A model generated the notes under the pieces. It made no database searches, was not told where the DNA came from, and worked only from the letters and a program-made list of their open reading frames with translations. Below, piece after piece: positions 1 through 10,500 of a stretch of DNA of 64,000 nt. Source of the DNA: Anaerolineae bacterium. Lineage in GTDB: Bacteria; Chloroflexota; Anaerolineae; Aggregatilineales; Phototrophicaceae. The position numbers and the translations under genes were made by a program. The stretch's first letter is position 1. Every line of letters starts with the position of its first letter. The stretch covers positions 1 through 64,000 of the forward strand of contig JAJEAA010000020.1 in assembly GCA_022824365.1 (NCBI GenBank), written 5' to 3'.

Positions 1-15
1 TGGCAATCCGAGCCG

Positions 16-1035
16 ATGAACTTCTTCCAATACTTCATACGCCGCGCCCTCTTGGTGACTCCGCTTCTGCTGGGCATCACCGTGATGGCTTTCCTCATCG
101 CCAACCTCATCCCGGCCGACCCCACCATCGCCAACCTGCCGCCCAATGCCCTCAACGATGAAGATACTATCGCCGCCTTTCGTAAGAAGTGGGGCTTGGA
201 TAAACCGCTGCACGAGCAATACCTGACCTACCTCGGCAATCTGCTGCGGGGCGACCTGGGCACTTCCATCAAAACCCGCAAGCCGGTCGGCGAAGATATC
301 AGCCGGCGCCTGCCCGCCACAATCGAGCTGGCGACGCTGGGCATCATCTTTGGCATTGCGCTGGGCGTCGGGCTGGGCTTAGTCTCCGCGATATGGAAGG
401 ACAGTCTGGCGGATTACGCCGCGCGGGTAATCGCCTTCATAGGAATCAGTTTCCCCGTGTTCTTGCTCGCCCTGATATTCTTGACCGTGTTCTACGCTCA
501 AATGCGCATCGCCGCTGGACCGGGACGGCTGGATATCATCATGCGCCCTCCCCCGACCGTCACTGGCTTGTTCACCATCGACGCCTTGCTCGCCGGCGAT
601 CTCAAAACTTTCAAAAACGCCTTCGACCATCTGGTTCTGCCCGCGTCCACACTCGCGCTTTATATCAGCGCCATCATCTCGCGCATCACCCGCTCCTCCC
701 TGCTTGAGGTGCTGAACCAGGATTATATGCGCACCGCCCGTTCAAAGGGTCTGCGCGAGCGTTATGTCATCGGCTTTCACGGCCTGCGCAATTCCTTGAT
801 TCCGGTAGTGACGGTCATCGGTTTGTCTTATGGCAATCTGCTGGTCGGCTCGATACTGATCGAATCTATCTTCGCCTACCCGGGCATCGGCTTCTATATG
901 TTCCGCGCCAGCACCTCGCAGGATTTCCCGGCGATTATGGGCGTCAGCCTGTTATTCGCCTTCATTTATGTCGGAGTGAATTTTGTCGTCGATATCATCT
1001 ATTTCTTCCTCGACCCGCGAATTCGAGTCGCCTAG
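16..1035 (+). CDS. Dipeptide/oligopeptide-type ABC transporter permease (DppB-like)
   Basis: Inner-membrane permease of a peptide/nickel-type (family 5) ABC importer. The N-terminus has the family's basic start followed by a first membrane span (about residues 10-32). A periplasmic segment ends in GDLGTSI, and several further spans follow. The cytoplasmic coupling region reads RSKGLRERYVIGFHGLRNSLIPV (described here as the EAA-type loop). The C-terminus DPRIRVA is also typical. At 339 residues the length is normal. The next permease gene overlaps its 3' end, so the two are translated together; the binding protein and ATPases presumably lie upstream of the window. The substrate cannot be read from the sequence. 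Confidence 0.93.
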   Translation: MNFFQYFIRRALLVTPLLLGITVMAFLIANLIPADPTIANLPPNALNDEDTIAAFRKKWGLDKPLHEQYLTYLGNLLRGDLGTSIKTRKPVGEDISRRLPATIELATLGIIFGIALGVGLGLVSAIWKDSLADYAARVIAFIGISFPVFLLALIFLTVFYAQMRIAAGPGRLDIIMRPPPTVTGLFTIDALLAGDLKTFKNAFDHLVLPASTLALYISAIISRITRSSLLEVLNQDYMRTARSKGLRERYVIGFHGLRNSLIPVVTVIGLSYGNLLVGSILIESIFAYPGIGFYMFRASTSQDFPAIMGVSLLFAFIYVGVNFVVDIIYFFLDPRIRVA

Positions 1036-1870
1036 CCGAGCGAAGCAGGCGCTCTATCATCTGCGGCGCAATCCGCTGGTCCTGCTCGGGCTGATCTCGG
1101 TCATCCTCTGGACGATCATCGCCTTCATCGCGCCCGATATCGCCCCCTTCGAGCCGCTAAAGCAAGATCTCGTGAACCGGCTGCAAGCGCCCAACGCGCA
1201 ATTCGCCATGGGCTCGGACGAGCTGGGGCGGGATATATTCAGCCGTGTGCTCTGGGGGTCGCGGATTACGATACCAGCCGGTTTGGCGGTGATCATCATT
1301 GGCAGCACCCTCGGCGTCATCATCGGCGCCATTGCCGGTTACGCCGGCGGGATCATCGACGAATTGCTCATGCGCCTGACCGAACTCTTCATGGCCTTCC
1401 CCTTCATCATCCTGGCGATGGCGGTGACGGCGGCGCTGGGACCGGATATTCAGAATGCCGTGATCGCCTTGAGCGTCGTCTGGTGGCCCCGCTATGCCCG
1501 TGTGCTACGTGGCTTGGTGCTGGAGGTCAAATCACAAGAGTATGTGGAAGCGGCGCATAGCGCTGGCGCAAGCGGCTTCTACGTCCTCTTCCGCACCATC
1601 TTGCCCAATTGCATCGCGCCCGCCCTTATCCTCGCCACGCTGGATATCGGCACGGCCATCATCAGCTTCGCCGCGCTCAGTTTCATCGGCTTGGGTCCGG
1701 AGCCATCATCGCCGGAATGGGGGCGGATGGTCAGCATCGGCATTGACTTCTTCGATCAGTGGTGGATGTGGCTCTTCCCGGGCTTCGCGATCGCCAGCCT
1801 GGTGATGGCTTTCAACTTCATCGGCGATGGCTTGCGCGATATCCTCGATCCGCGCCTGCGGGGAGAGTAG
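983..1870 (+). CDS. Dipeptide/oligopeptide-type ABC transporter permease (DppC-like)
   Basis: Second permease of the same importer, 295 residues with the usual DppC features. It has a single N-terminal span (about 30-50), the motif MGSDELGRDIFSRVLWG and five more spans. The coupling loop contains EAAHSAGASGFYVLFRTILPN, and the end DPRLRG is typical. No ATG is available before the first span. The only fitting start is TTG at 983, which overlaps the upstream gene by 53 bp; an in-frame ATG at 968 runs into a stop after three codons. The very serine-rich first residues are therefore uncertain. It ends 27 bp before the stop of a convergent dehydrogenase gene. Confidence 0.9.
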   Translation: MSSISSISSSTREFESPSRAKQALYHLRRNPLVLLGLISVILWTIIAFIAPDIAPFEPLKQDLVNRLQAPNAQFAMGSDELGRDIFSRVLWGSRITIPAGLAVIIIGSTLGVIIGAIAGYAGGIIDELLMRLTELFMAFPFIILAMAVTAALGPDIQNAVIALSVVWWPRYARVLRGLVLEVKSQEYVEAAHSAGASGFYVLFRTILPNCIAPALILATLDIGTAIISFAALSFIGLGPEPSSPEWGRMVSIGIDFFDQWWMWLFPGFAIASLVMAFNFIGDGLRDILDPRLRGE

Positions 1871-1897
1871 ACTGGCAGACGGGGATATCCACACTTG

Positions 1898-2932
1898 CTA
1901 GATCGTCGGCGCGACGCCCGTCCAATCGAAGACGACGCCGATATACTCGTCTTTCTCATGTTTCAGCCCGTCGTAAGCTTGCTGCGCCTGCTCCGGCGTC
2001 AGCGTATGACTATGCAGCGGCGAGACCTGCAAGTCTCCGTTGCGGATGAAGTCCAGCGCCAAGGCGGCATTGCGCGAAATCGAATGCTTGACGAAAGGAT
2101 CATGTGGCACCGGATAGCGCCATTCGTGCGCGCCTTTGAAGGTCAGGTTGCCGCGGCCGTCAAGGTGGACATGCTGCAGCACCGGCGTCAGGTCGGTTTC
2201 GTAGGCGCCGCGGGGCGTGCCCAGAAAGATGACCTCCCCATAGCGCCCGACCAGTGGCAGCGCCGGGGGCAGCGCGCGCGGATTGCCGGTCGCTTCGATC
2301 AAGGTCGTCACGCCAGCGCCGTCGGTGATGGCGGCGACATCCGCTTCGACAGTCGCCGGGTTCAGCGTCAAGGCATGAGCGACGCCGCATTCTCGCGCCA
2401 ACTCGACGCGCTTCTCGCTGAGGTCCAGCCCGATGACGCGCCCGCCTTGCAAGCCCGCCAATTGCGCGGCGAAGTTGCCCACCAATCCCAAACCGGTCAC
2501 CGCGACATAATCGCCAAGCTCGATGGTCGAAATCCGCAGCGCCGTGAAGGAGACGCAGATCATCCGCGTGAAGACAGCTTGGGTCAAGTCCATGCCAGCC
2601 GGCGCCTTCACGCAGAGCGCGCGCGGGTCGGCGGTGTCGATGCGCTGGTACTGGCAGTGCCCGCCCATGCTGTAGACGATATCGCCCGGGGCAACCGCGC
2701 TCACTTTGTCGCCCGCCGCGACCACCTCGCTCACAGAGGCGTAGCCAGGCGTCTGCGGGAAGCTGAACCAGGCTTCCACGCCGGACAGACAAGCCAGTTC
2801 GGTGCCGGCGCTGATCAGCGAATAACGCGTCTGCGCCAGGACCTCATAATCGCCGAGCGGCAGGTAGTCGCTGTCGAGCGCTTTCACTTCAATGCTGTCC
2901 GGTCCGGTGAATACTACGCTGGTGTTTTTCAT
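1898..2932 (-). CDS. MDR-family (zinc-type) alcohol/polyol dehydrogenase-like oxidoreductase
   Basis: 344-residue medium-chain dehydrogenase/reductase. The N-terminal GroES-like half contains SAGTEL, and a Rossmann half carries GLGLVGNFAAQLA for NAD(P) binding. The usual cysteine-rich structural-zinc loop is not seen, so it may belong to a zinc-poor branch (BchC/threonine-dehydrogenase-like). The ATG at 2932 is preferred over an upstream start at 2971 because the strongly conserved fold begins at MKNTSVVF and a GGAGGAG box lies about 11 bases upstream. It is convergent with the permease operon and stands alone. The substrate is unknown. Confidence 0.85.
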   Translation of the reverse strand: MKNTSVVFTGPDSIEVKALDSDYLPLGDYEVLAQTRYSLISAGTELACLSGVEAWFSFPQTPGYASVSEVVAAGDKVSAVAPGDIVYSMGGHCQYQRIDTADPRALCVKAPAGMDLTQAVFTRMICVSFTALRISTIELGDYVAVTGLGLVGNFAAQLAGLQGGRVIGLDLSEKRVELARECGVAHALTLNPATVEADVAAITDGAGVTTLIEATGNPRALPPALPLVGRYGEVIFLGTPRGAYETDLTPVLQHVHLDGRGNLTFKGAHEWRYPVPHDPFVKHSISRNAALALDFIRNGDLQVSPLHSHTLTPEQAQQAYDGLKHEKDEYIGVVFDWTGVAPTI

Positions 2933-3401
2933 ACGCCGCTGTACTCCTCCGCGCGCCCTTGCGCCAGTCAACTAAACTGCGGGATTGTAAATTGGGCTAC
3001 TTGCTACCCGAAGAGAATACCACACCTTGGATACACCAGTTGCAAAAATCTGCGAACTCTGTCCTTGCTCGGCCGTGGCGGCCCCCACAAAATCGGGGCA
3101 AGTTCACCATAAGGATGGCGGGAGCGTGTTGGGAAAACGCGCGGCATGTCCACGATTTTCGCCACGCCTCAAAATCGCCGCATCCAGCTCTTTCATTTAA
3201 GAATATATGTTCTATAATATCTACAAGCCTAACGAACTGAGTGCCCACATGCCCAAAACCAGATACTTCTCAGACCATGAAAAACGCCACGCCGTGAACC
3301 CGCTCCATATCCATGACGACATCAACCCCATCCGCCTGCGTACAGGATCACCGTACCCTTCGCCGTTGGCGCAAAAAGCCGCCCCGTCGACAAATCGCGA
3401 C

Positions 3402-3454
3402 TTTGTCCGAAAACAGTTTTCCCTTGTCCGACAAACGGACAATGTCAGACAAAC
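3402..3454 (-). repeat. Short phased TGTCCG / CGGACA repeat cluster (copy 1)
   Basis: TGTCCG occurs at 3404-3409 and 3425-3430, and the variant TGTCAG at 3443-3448. These are spaced 21 and 18 bases, about two helical turns. The middle unit forms a perfect palindrome, TTGTCCG-ACAAA-CGGACAA (3424-3442). Read on the minus strand, the block and its flanks match the region around 41735-41830, which is on the plus strand. Confidence 0.75.
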
Positions 3455-3536
3455 ACCTAACCAATAAACAACAATATGATAATCTCACGTTTACCCCCGC
3501 CTCTCTATTCAACCGCCGACAAGCCCCAACCCCGCC

Positions 3537-3556
3537 CTCTGTGTCTCTGTGGCGAA
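3537..3556 (+). repeat. Fragment of the TTTTGCCACMGAG-ended dispersed repeat
   Basis: The 20 bases here (ending CTGTGGCGAA) resemble the terminal repeat of the two longer intergenic elements at 38831-39056 and 45112-45418. The rest of the element is absent, so this is at most a degenerate end. It may be chance. Confidence 0.35.
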
Positions 3557-3706
3557 TCCCCCAGTATGGAATTCGGAATATGCCCCGTACCCTTGAAATC
3601 CGCCACTCCCGCAACGGCACGGCTTTTGGGTATGGCGCAGCCCAACAACAAGCCTATAATCCACAGATTCAACTATTCGCAAAATTGATACTGAGGAGGA
3701 CCCGCC

Positions 3707-4144
3707 ATGACCCTTGATGAAAAAGTCAAAGCGATGGGCATCGATATCGAAGACTTCACCCCATCCGCCACCCTCGCGCCGGCGACCCGCATCGGCAACA
3801 CCGTCCTTGTCTCTGGACACGTATCCACTGGCTACCAAGGCAAGCTCGGGCGCGACCTGGATGTCGAGACGGGCAAACAGGCGGCCCGCGTCTGCGCCAT
3901 TGACCTGCTGAAAGCCGCCTACACCATCACCGGCTCGGTGGACAAACTGCGCGTCCGCAGGCTGCTGGGCTGCGTCAATTCCATGCCCGAATTCACCGAC
4001 CAGCACCTGGTCATCAACGGCGCTTCGGAGCTGTTCTGGGAGCTTTACGATGGCGAGCTGCATGCCCGCAGCGCCCTCGGTTTCGCCTCCCTGCCCAACG
4101 GATTCGCCGTCGAGATCGAAGCTATCTTCGAGATCGTCGACTGA
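3707..4144 (+). CDS. RidA/YjgF/UK114 family protein
   Basis: 145-residue member of the Rid family, which hydrolyses reactive enamine/imine intermediates such as 2-aminoacrylate made by PLP enzymes. The C-terminal half is diagnostic: LGCVNSMPEFTDQ, then NGASELFWELY, then HARSALGFASLPNG and VEIEAIFE. The arginine in HARSA matches the substrate-carboxylate-binding arginine of RidA. A GGAGG box sits about 10 bases before the ATG. The protein belongs to the slightly longer, less characterised Rid subgroup. It is not obviously in an operon; the next gene starts 150 bp downstream. Confidence 0.92.
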   Translation: MTLDEKVKAMGIDIEDFTPSATLAPATRIGNTVLVSGHVSTGYQGKLGRDLDVETGKQAARVCAIDLLKAAYTITGSVDKLRVRRLLGCVNSMPEFTDQHLVINGASELFWELYDGELHARSALGFASLPNGFAVEIEAIFEIVD

Positions 4145-4223
4145 GCTTGGCGCGACAAGCGACTCGTAATCATCGCTGACAGGACTTAGGCTGGAGCCCA
4201 AGCCACCGCCACAGCGAAAGAAG

Positions 4224-4271
4224 TCCCTCCCTGATGCTTCGGGTCGCGTAGATACTGACCTTCGGGAGGGA
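4224..4271. terminator. Hairpin between the RidA and MFS genes
   Basis: TCCCTCCC (4224-4231) pairs with GGGAGGGA (4264-4271) across a 32-base loop, followed by a short T-containing stretch. It may be a weak terminator or an RNA structure before the MFS gene. The loop is long, so the call is tentative. Confidence 0.3.
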
Positions 4272-4294
4272 TTTAGGGAGAGGTAGTTCCGCTC

Positions 4295-5572
4295 ATGCTG
4301 GCGCGCATCATCAATCCGATTCGCAATTTCAACCCGCAAGCGCGGCTCTTTTTCATCGTGCTCGTGGGCATGTGCTTTGTCGTTGATGGCGTCTATACGG
4401 TGCTGCTCAATCTCTATATGCTGCGCCTGGATTATGGCACGGAGTTCATCGGGCTGGTCAACGCGGTCGGTTTGCTGACCTTCGCCAGCGTCAGTTTGCC
4501 GGCCGGCATCTTGGGCTCGCGCCTGTCCACTACGCTGCTCATGAAGATCGGCGCCGCCATCAGCGTTATCGGCGGTTTGCTGCTGCCCCAGGCCGAGTTG
4601 CTGCCGCCGGGTCTCCGTGAGAGCTGGCTAGTCTTCCACTACGCCCTGATGCTCACTGGCTTTTCTCTCTTCTTCGTGAATGGCGCGCCTTACCTGCTAA
4701 ACGTGGTCGATACGGCCTACAAGCATCGCGCCTTCGCGCTGAAGACGGCGGGCTGGTCTCTGGCGGGTTTCGCCGGCAGCCTGGTCGGCGGTCTGCTGCC
4801 TGGCGCAATCGCGGCGCTGCTCGCCACGACGCTGGACCACCCGGCGCCCTATCGCCTCACGCTGACCTTGGCGAGCGCCGTTATGGCGCTGTCCGCTTTG
4901 TGTCTGCTCCGCGTCCGCCCGCTGCCACAGACAATTGAGCCGGCCGAGATAAGGGACGACAGCCCGCGCGAAGGGCCGAGTCTGACCGGCGCGCTCATCA
5001 TGCTCATCGCTGTAATGACGATCATCCGGCTGTTCCAGGTCGCCGGCACCGCCACCGTACTGGTTTACTTCAATGTTTACATGGACCGGCAGCTGGCTGT
5101 TTCCACCGCCATGATCGGCGCCATCGCCGCCTTGGGCCGCTTGACCGGCGTACCCACCGCCCTGCTCACGCCATCGTTCATCGGGCGCTGGGGGATCGTG
5201 AAAGTCGTCATCGGCGCGTCCTTGGCGACCTCGATATGCCTGCTGCCAATAGCGCTGGTCGAACACTGGCTGGCCGCGGCGATCGGCTTCATCAGCACAA
5301 TGGCGCTGACCTCAATTCGTTATGCCTCTTTCGTCGTCTACATCCTCGACCTCGTGCCGAAGCCGCAGCAGTCTATCATGGCTGGCAGCGGCGAGATGGC
5401 GGCTGGCTTGAGCTTCGCCATCATGGCGCTAGGGGGCGGCTTGCTGCTTTCGCTCTTCGCCTTCCGCGATCTATTTCTACTCGGGGCGCTCTTCTCCTTC
5501 TTCGGCATGGCGCTCTTCTGTCTCTACGTCTTCGTAAGCAAACCAAAGCGCAAGCTCAAGCCAGCGCTCTAA
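4295..5572 (+). CDS. Major facilitator superfamily transporter
   Basis: 425-residue polytopic membrane protein with about twelve hydrophobic segments in two halves. A hydrophilic central loop (about residues 205-230, RVRPLPQTIEPAEIRDDSP) separates them. The fold and length fit an MFS carrier. No substrate-specific motif was recognised. A GAGAGG box lies shortly before the ATG. The gene converges on the sigma-ankyrin gene with about 110 bp between the stops. Confidence 0.85.
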   Translation: MLARIINPIRNFNPQARLFFIVLVGMCFVVDGVYTVLLNLYMLRLDYGTEFIGLVNAVGLLTFASVSLPAGILGSRLSTTLLMKIGAAISVIGGLLLPQAELLPPGLRESWLVFHYALMLTGFSLFFVNGAPYLLNVVDTAYKHRAFALKTAGWSLAGFAGSLVGGLLPGAIAALLATTLDHPAPYRLTLTLASAVMALSALCLLRVRPLPQTIEPAEIRDDSPREGPSLTGALIMLIAVMTIIRLFQVAGTATVLVYFNVYMDRQLAVSTAMIGAIAALGRLTGVPTALLTPSFIGRWGIVKVVIGASLATSICLLPIALVEHWLAAAIGFISTMALTSIRYASFVVYILDLVPKPQQSIMAGSGEMAAGLSFAIMALGGGLLLSLFAFRDLFLLGALFSFFGMALFCLYVFVSKPKRKLKPAL

Positions 5573-5681
5573 AGCCAGCAGGAATAGATAAACGCTTTCC
5601 TGGAGCGACCAACGATCGCCATCGTCGGACCCGCCGGGGCGCCCGCTGTCGGAGCTATTCAATTGGCAGTTGCGGGTGTCT

Positions 5682-7343
5682 CTAGGAGGCAACTGTTTTG
5701 CCAGCCGCTTCCAAAAGCGCGATCACTTCGCCGCGATCAGTCTCGTCCTCAAAAGCCGACATGGCCAACTCCAAGGGACTGCGACCGTTCACCGCTTCAC
5801 GCGCGCTCAAGTCCGCGCCCCGCTCGAGGAGATATTGGGGCACATCGGCCAGAAGCCGATACACGCCAATGTCTTCCGTCGCCTGCGTCATATCAGGCAG
5901 CGGATCGAGCAAGACTTTGGGACCAAAGCAGATGGCAAAATGCAGCGGCGTATAACCGCGGACATCGGTCGCGTTCACATTCGCGCCCGCATCCAGCAGG
6001 GCATCCATCACATCAATGTGCCCGCCCTGCGCCGCCAGATGCAGGGGACTCAAGCCAGCCCCCAATACATGATCCGCTGCCGTCGCTGCGCCAGCCAGGC
6101 CCGCATCGCCAGTCAGAAGCGTCCGCGCCGCCTCCGCATCGCCCATGATGCTGGACCAGAAGATATCGACCGCCCAACCCAGATGCGCCAGCAGATGCCG
6201 GACGCAGGCGTAATTGCGGCGGTAGGCGATATCGCGCAGGGGCGTCGTCCTGCCGTATTTGCCGCTGCGTTCATAGGAAACCAGCGGATCAGCGCCATAA
6301 TCCAGGTAGAATTGAATCGACTTCACATCGCGACAGAAAGAGAGCAAGGTGCTGGGACCGGGTCCTATCTCGTTCACCAGCGCCGGGTTTTCATCCAGCC
6401 AGGCTTTCACGCTGTCGCCGTCGCCCAGCCAGGCGCAAGCCCAGACGTCCTTTTCCGCGCCGCGCTCCAGCAAGAACTCCACCATGCCCAGCGCCGCGTA
6501 TTCCGGCATGAAGTCGGCCAGATCGATGGCGTGGATCAGCGCATTGAAGCGATATTTGTCATCGCGGGCGTTGATATCGGCGCCATGCGCCAGCAAGAGA
6601 TCGACCATGTCCTTGCGCCCGTGCATCACCGCCACGTGCAGCGCCAGGGCATCCGCGCCCCAAAGCGAGCTGCGGATGTAGCCGCTGGCATTCGCCAAGC
6701 GTCCGTCTTCGCCGAGCAGCCGCTGGACGCCCTCGATATCGCCGGTTTTGGCCGCGTCGAATAGCCGCATGACCTTCTCGGTAAATTGATTGTCCCGCGA
6801 GGGGCGCTGTGCTGATAAGTCGTTCAAGTGCCTCATCCTTTTCTTCAATTGTTTGCGCGCGTGGTGCAGCCGCGTCTTGACCGTGCCCAGCGGGATCTCC
6901 AGAAATGACGCGATCTCCTTCTGCGAATATTCGTTCATGTAATACAGCAGCAGGACGCTGCGCTGCGCCGCCGGCAAGCTGTCGATCGAGGTCCAAAGTT
7001 CGTCTTGCCCGCGCTCAACATAAAGCGCCGGACCCGCGACCGCCAACTCCGCCACATTTTCCAGCGAGACCCAGGCCGGTTCCTTGACGCGCAAGCGACG
7101 CTGCGCCTGCGTGTATACGATGCGCCTGAACCAGCCCGGGAAAGCGGCGGCATCGCGGAGCTTGATCAGATCGCAGTAAGCGCGGATGAAAGCGTCTTGG
7201 GCCGCGTCTTCCGCCTCCTGCCAATCGCCCAGCAGGACGTAGGCATAACCGACTGCCATATCCTGAAAACGTCGTACCAGTTCTTCGAATGCGGGGCTGT
7301 CGCCTTGTCGCGAGCGGATCACTAATGGGGCTAGTTCTTTCAT
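5682..7343 (-). CDS. ECF-type sigma-70 factor fused to C-terminal ankyrin repeats
   Basis: 553-residue two-part protein. Residues 1 to about 80 are sigma region 2 (GDWQEAEDAAQDAFIRAY and FPGWFRRIVYTQAQRRLR). Residues about 115-170 are sigma region 4 (LPAAQRSVLLLYYMNEYSQK, then EIPLGTVKTRLHHARKQLKK). From about 185 on there are ankyrin-type repeats, clearest at LHVAVMHGRKDMVDLLLAHG, SPLHLAAQGGHIDVMDALL and YTPLHFAI, with more degenerate ones between. The ATG at 7343 follows AAGGAG by five bases; a GTG at 7349 overlaps that box and is less likely. No anti-sigma gene lies beside it, so the ankyrin half may do the regulating. Confidence 0.9.
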   Translation of the reverse strand: MKELAPLVIRSRQGDSPAFEELVRRFQDMAVGYAYVLLGDWQEAEDAAQDAFIRAYCDLIKLRDAAAFPGWFRRIVYTQAQRRLRVKEPAWVSLENVAELAVAGPALYVERGQDELWTSIDSLPAAQRSVLLLYYMNEYSQKEIASFLEIPLGTVKTRLHHARKQLKKRMRHLNDLSAQRPSRDNQFTEKVMRLFDAAKTGDIEGVQRLLGEDGRLANASGYIRSSLWGADALALHVAVMHGRKDMVDLLLAHGADINARDDKYRFNALIHAIDLADFMPEYAALGMVEFLLERGAEKDVWACAWLGDGDSVKAWLDENPALVNEIGPGPSTLLSFCRDVKSIQFYLDYGADPLVSYERSGKYGRTTPLRDIAYRRNYACVRHLLAHLGWAVDIFWSSIMGDAEAARTLLTGDAGLAGAATAADHVLGAGLSPLHLAAQGGHIDVMDALLDAGANVNATDVRGYTPLHFAICFGPKVLLDPLPDMTQATEDIGVYRLLADVPQYLLERGADLSAREAVNGRSPLELAMSAFEDETDRGEVIALLEAAGKTVAS

Positions 7344-7502
7344 AGTCACTCCTTGCGTTCACTGCCACTAACTCAAAGAGCCAAATCGCGCGGCGAAGGT
7401 TCATTTGCCGTCCTGGAATTCCGTAGCCCATCTGCCATTTCATGATGCAAGATTCCTGGCTAGAATCATATCTATGATTCAGCGACAGAGGCTAGCGTCA
7501 TT

Positions 7503-10500
7503 ATGCACGACTCGAACAAAGCGCCGACAACTTCATCTATAAACAGTTTCCGGGACTTGTTGACGCGGTTAGGCGGTCAAGCGGAAAGCACGGCGCAAAA
7601 GGGGCAAGTTTTCGAGCGACTCGTCAAAGCGTTCCTCGAACAGGACAAGGCGCAGTCCGACAAATTCGACAAGGTCTGGCTCTGGTCAGAGTGGGAAGGC
7701 AATCAGAACCAACACGATATTGGCATAGATCTGGTAGCGCGTGAACGAGACAGCGGCGAACTGGTAGCCATCCAATGCAAATTCTATCGCCCGGGGACAG
7801 CCATTGCTCTTGACCAACTGAATAAGTTCCTCGCCGCCTATTCGGTCGATACTTTTTCAAGGGGGATCTTTGTATCCACTAGCGGGAAATGGACGGCCAA
7901 TGCTGAAAAGGCGCTAAGTGATCGAAAAGACAAACCTGTATCGCGCTGGGGTCCAGATGATTTCGAAAAATCGTCTATAGATTGGTCGAAATTCAGCTTC
8001 GACCGCCCAAGCGAAATGGCGCAGAAAGAGCCGAAAGCGCTCAGGGAATACCAGAAAAAAGCGCTTGATGATGTTATCGAAGGGTTTAAGGAACATGACC
8101 GCGGCAAGCTGATCATGGCTTGCGGTTCGGGCAAGACTTTCACCGCGCTGCACATTGCCGAGCGAATGGCGGGCGCTGGCGGCAAGGTCTTATTCCTCAC
8201 GCCTTCCTTGTCCCTGTTGTCACAAGCGCTCGGTGATTGGACGCAAGACGCCGACCTGCCCCTGACGACCATCCCGGTCTGCTCCGATGCAAAAATAGAA
8301 GGCGGGCAAAGCAAAGACAGCGAAGACAGCGAAGACATCTCCATCTATGATCTGAAATGGCCCGCATCCACAAAACAGGATGAATTGCGGCGGCGATTTG
8401 AGAGAGCCAGTCGCGGCGACGCGATGACGGTAGTGTTCTCGACCTATCAATCACTGAATGTTGTATCGGACGCGCAGGATGCGGGCTTGCCGGCTTTCGA
8501 CCTCATCATCTGCGATGAAGCGCACCGCACAACGGGCGTAAGCGGATTGACGGAAAACGACGAATCCAACTTCCAGCGCGTTCACGATAATGATTTTATC
8601 GCTGCGGCAAAGCGCCTTTATATGACAGCCACGCCCCGCATCTATGGCGACCAGGCGCGGCGCAAGGCGAATGAAAACCAACTGGTATTGGCTTCGATGG
8701 AGGACGAAAAGATTTACGGTCCCGAATTCCACCGCCTGGGTTTCGGCAAGGCAGTGGAAATGGGCATCCTCTCTGATTACAAAGTCGTTATTCTCGACGT
8801 AGATTACGATGAAGTTGGCGAAATCCTGGACAAGCCGCTTTCGGATGACGCCATAGAAATTGATATGGACAACGGGGCGCGGATGGTGGGCAGTTGGAAC
8901 GGGCTGCGCAAGCGCGGTATGGACGGCGTTGACTTCAGCGACGATCCGGGCGCCGCCAAACGCGCCGTCGCTTTCAGCAATAAGATCGCGCAGTCCAAGC
9001 GGTTCCGGGATTATTTTCCTTTGGTCATCGACGAATGCGTCAAAGCCGGCAGCCAGATCGCCACAGATACGCCCTTGCGTTGTGAGGTGCGCCACGTCGA
9101 TGGCACACAAAACGCCCTGAAACGCGCCGACGAACTGGCTTGGTTGCGCGAACCGACCGAAGACAATACCTGCAAAATCCTCAGCAACGCCCGCTGCCTG
9201 ACCGAAGGCATAGACGTGCCCGCCCTCGACGCCATTTTATTCATGCACCCGCGCAAATCAGAAATTGATGTGGTGCAGGCGGTAGGCAGAGTCATGCGCA
9301 AATCGCCGGGCAAGAAACGCGGTTACATTATCTTGCCTATCGCGCGAGCGCCCGGCGTCGATCCGCAGGAAACGATCAGCGGCAGCGCCTACAAAGCCGT
9401 CTGGCAGGTCATCAACGCCATCGCCGCCCATGACGACCGCTTCGAGGCGCGGATTAACCAACTGAAATTGACAGCCGACCAAGCCGCTGAGGATTATACC
9501 CGCGACCGCGACATCGCTGACGGCTCAAGCGACGAGGACGAGCGCGAAGACAACCTGCCGACGCAACTGCCCCTGGAAATAAGCGGCTCCGCCCAATATC
9601 GCGATGCTATCTTGGCTATGCTGGTCGACAAGTATTCCAATCCGCGCTACTGGGAGACCTGGGCTGACAAAGTCCGCGAGATCGCGCGCCGCCATGAAGC
9701 TCGCATCCGCGCCCTTTTGCGTATGTCCGACACCGGCATCGGCCCGATATTTGACCGCTTCCTGGCCGAACTGCGCGGCAATCTGAACGACGGCATCAGT
9801 CGGGAGGACGCCGTTTCCATGCTCTCGCAGCACCTAGTCGCCAAACCGGTCTTTGACGCCCTCTTCGCCGACTTTGATTTTGCCGAGCGCAACCCGGTTT
9901 CGAGAGCCATGCAGGGCGTGATAGACGCGCTGGCTGATCGCGGCCTGGAGAAAGAAACCGCCGGCTTGGAAGAGTTCTACCGCGATGTGCGCATCAGCGC
10001 TGAGAACTATGATAACGCCGCCGGCAAGCAGCAACTGGTGGCCGAACTCTACGAGCGTTTCTTCAAAGGCGCGCTGCCGGAAGAAACCTTCAAATCGCTG
10101 GGCATCGCTTATACACCGGTTGAGGTGGTGGATTATATCATCCGCAGCGTCGAAGACCTGCTGAATATGGAGTTTGCCGTTTCCCTGGGCGATGAAGGCG
10201 TGCATATCATCGATCCCTTCGTCGGCACCGGCACCTTCATCACCCGCTTGCTGGGCAGCGGCCTCATCAAAGACGACGACTTGCCGCGAAAATACGCCGC
10301 CGAGATACACGCCAACGAGATCAACTTGCTGGCTTATTACATTGCCGCCATCAATATCGAAGCGACCTATCACGACAAAGCGGAAGCCGGCGAATACCAG
10401 CCCTTTGAGGGCATCGTCCTGACCGACACCTTCCAGGCTTACGAATCCAGCGCGCCAATCGACGAGATGTGGTTCCCGGAGAACAACCAGCGCATCGCCC

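Larger units (their letters stand above)
2933..3706. other. 774-bp intergenic region without a convincing gene
   Basis: Possible short reading frames here lack conserved residues or good ribosome binding sites. The stretch holds an AT-rich patch around 3190-3220 with TATAAT at 3213-3218 but no strong -35. It also has a cluster of TGTCCG repeats (3402-3454) and a solitary CTCTGTG-type repeat fragment (3537-3556). The last 45 bases lead into the RidA gene, with GGAGG just before its ATG. Confidence 0.6.

Noticed and set aside
1895-3112. 405-codon plus-strand frame opposite the MDR dehydrogenase
   Set aside because: It is the antisense of a well-conserved gene and is arginine-rich without motifs.
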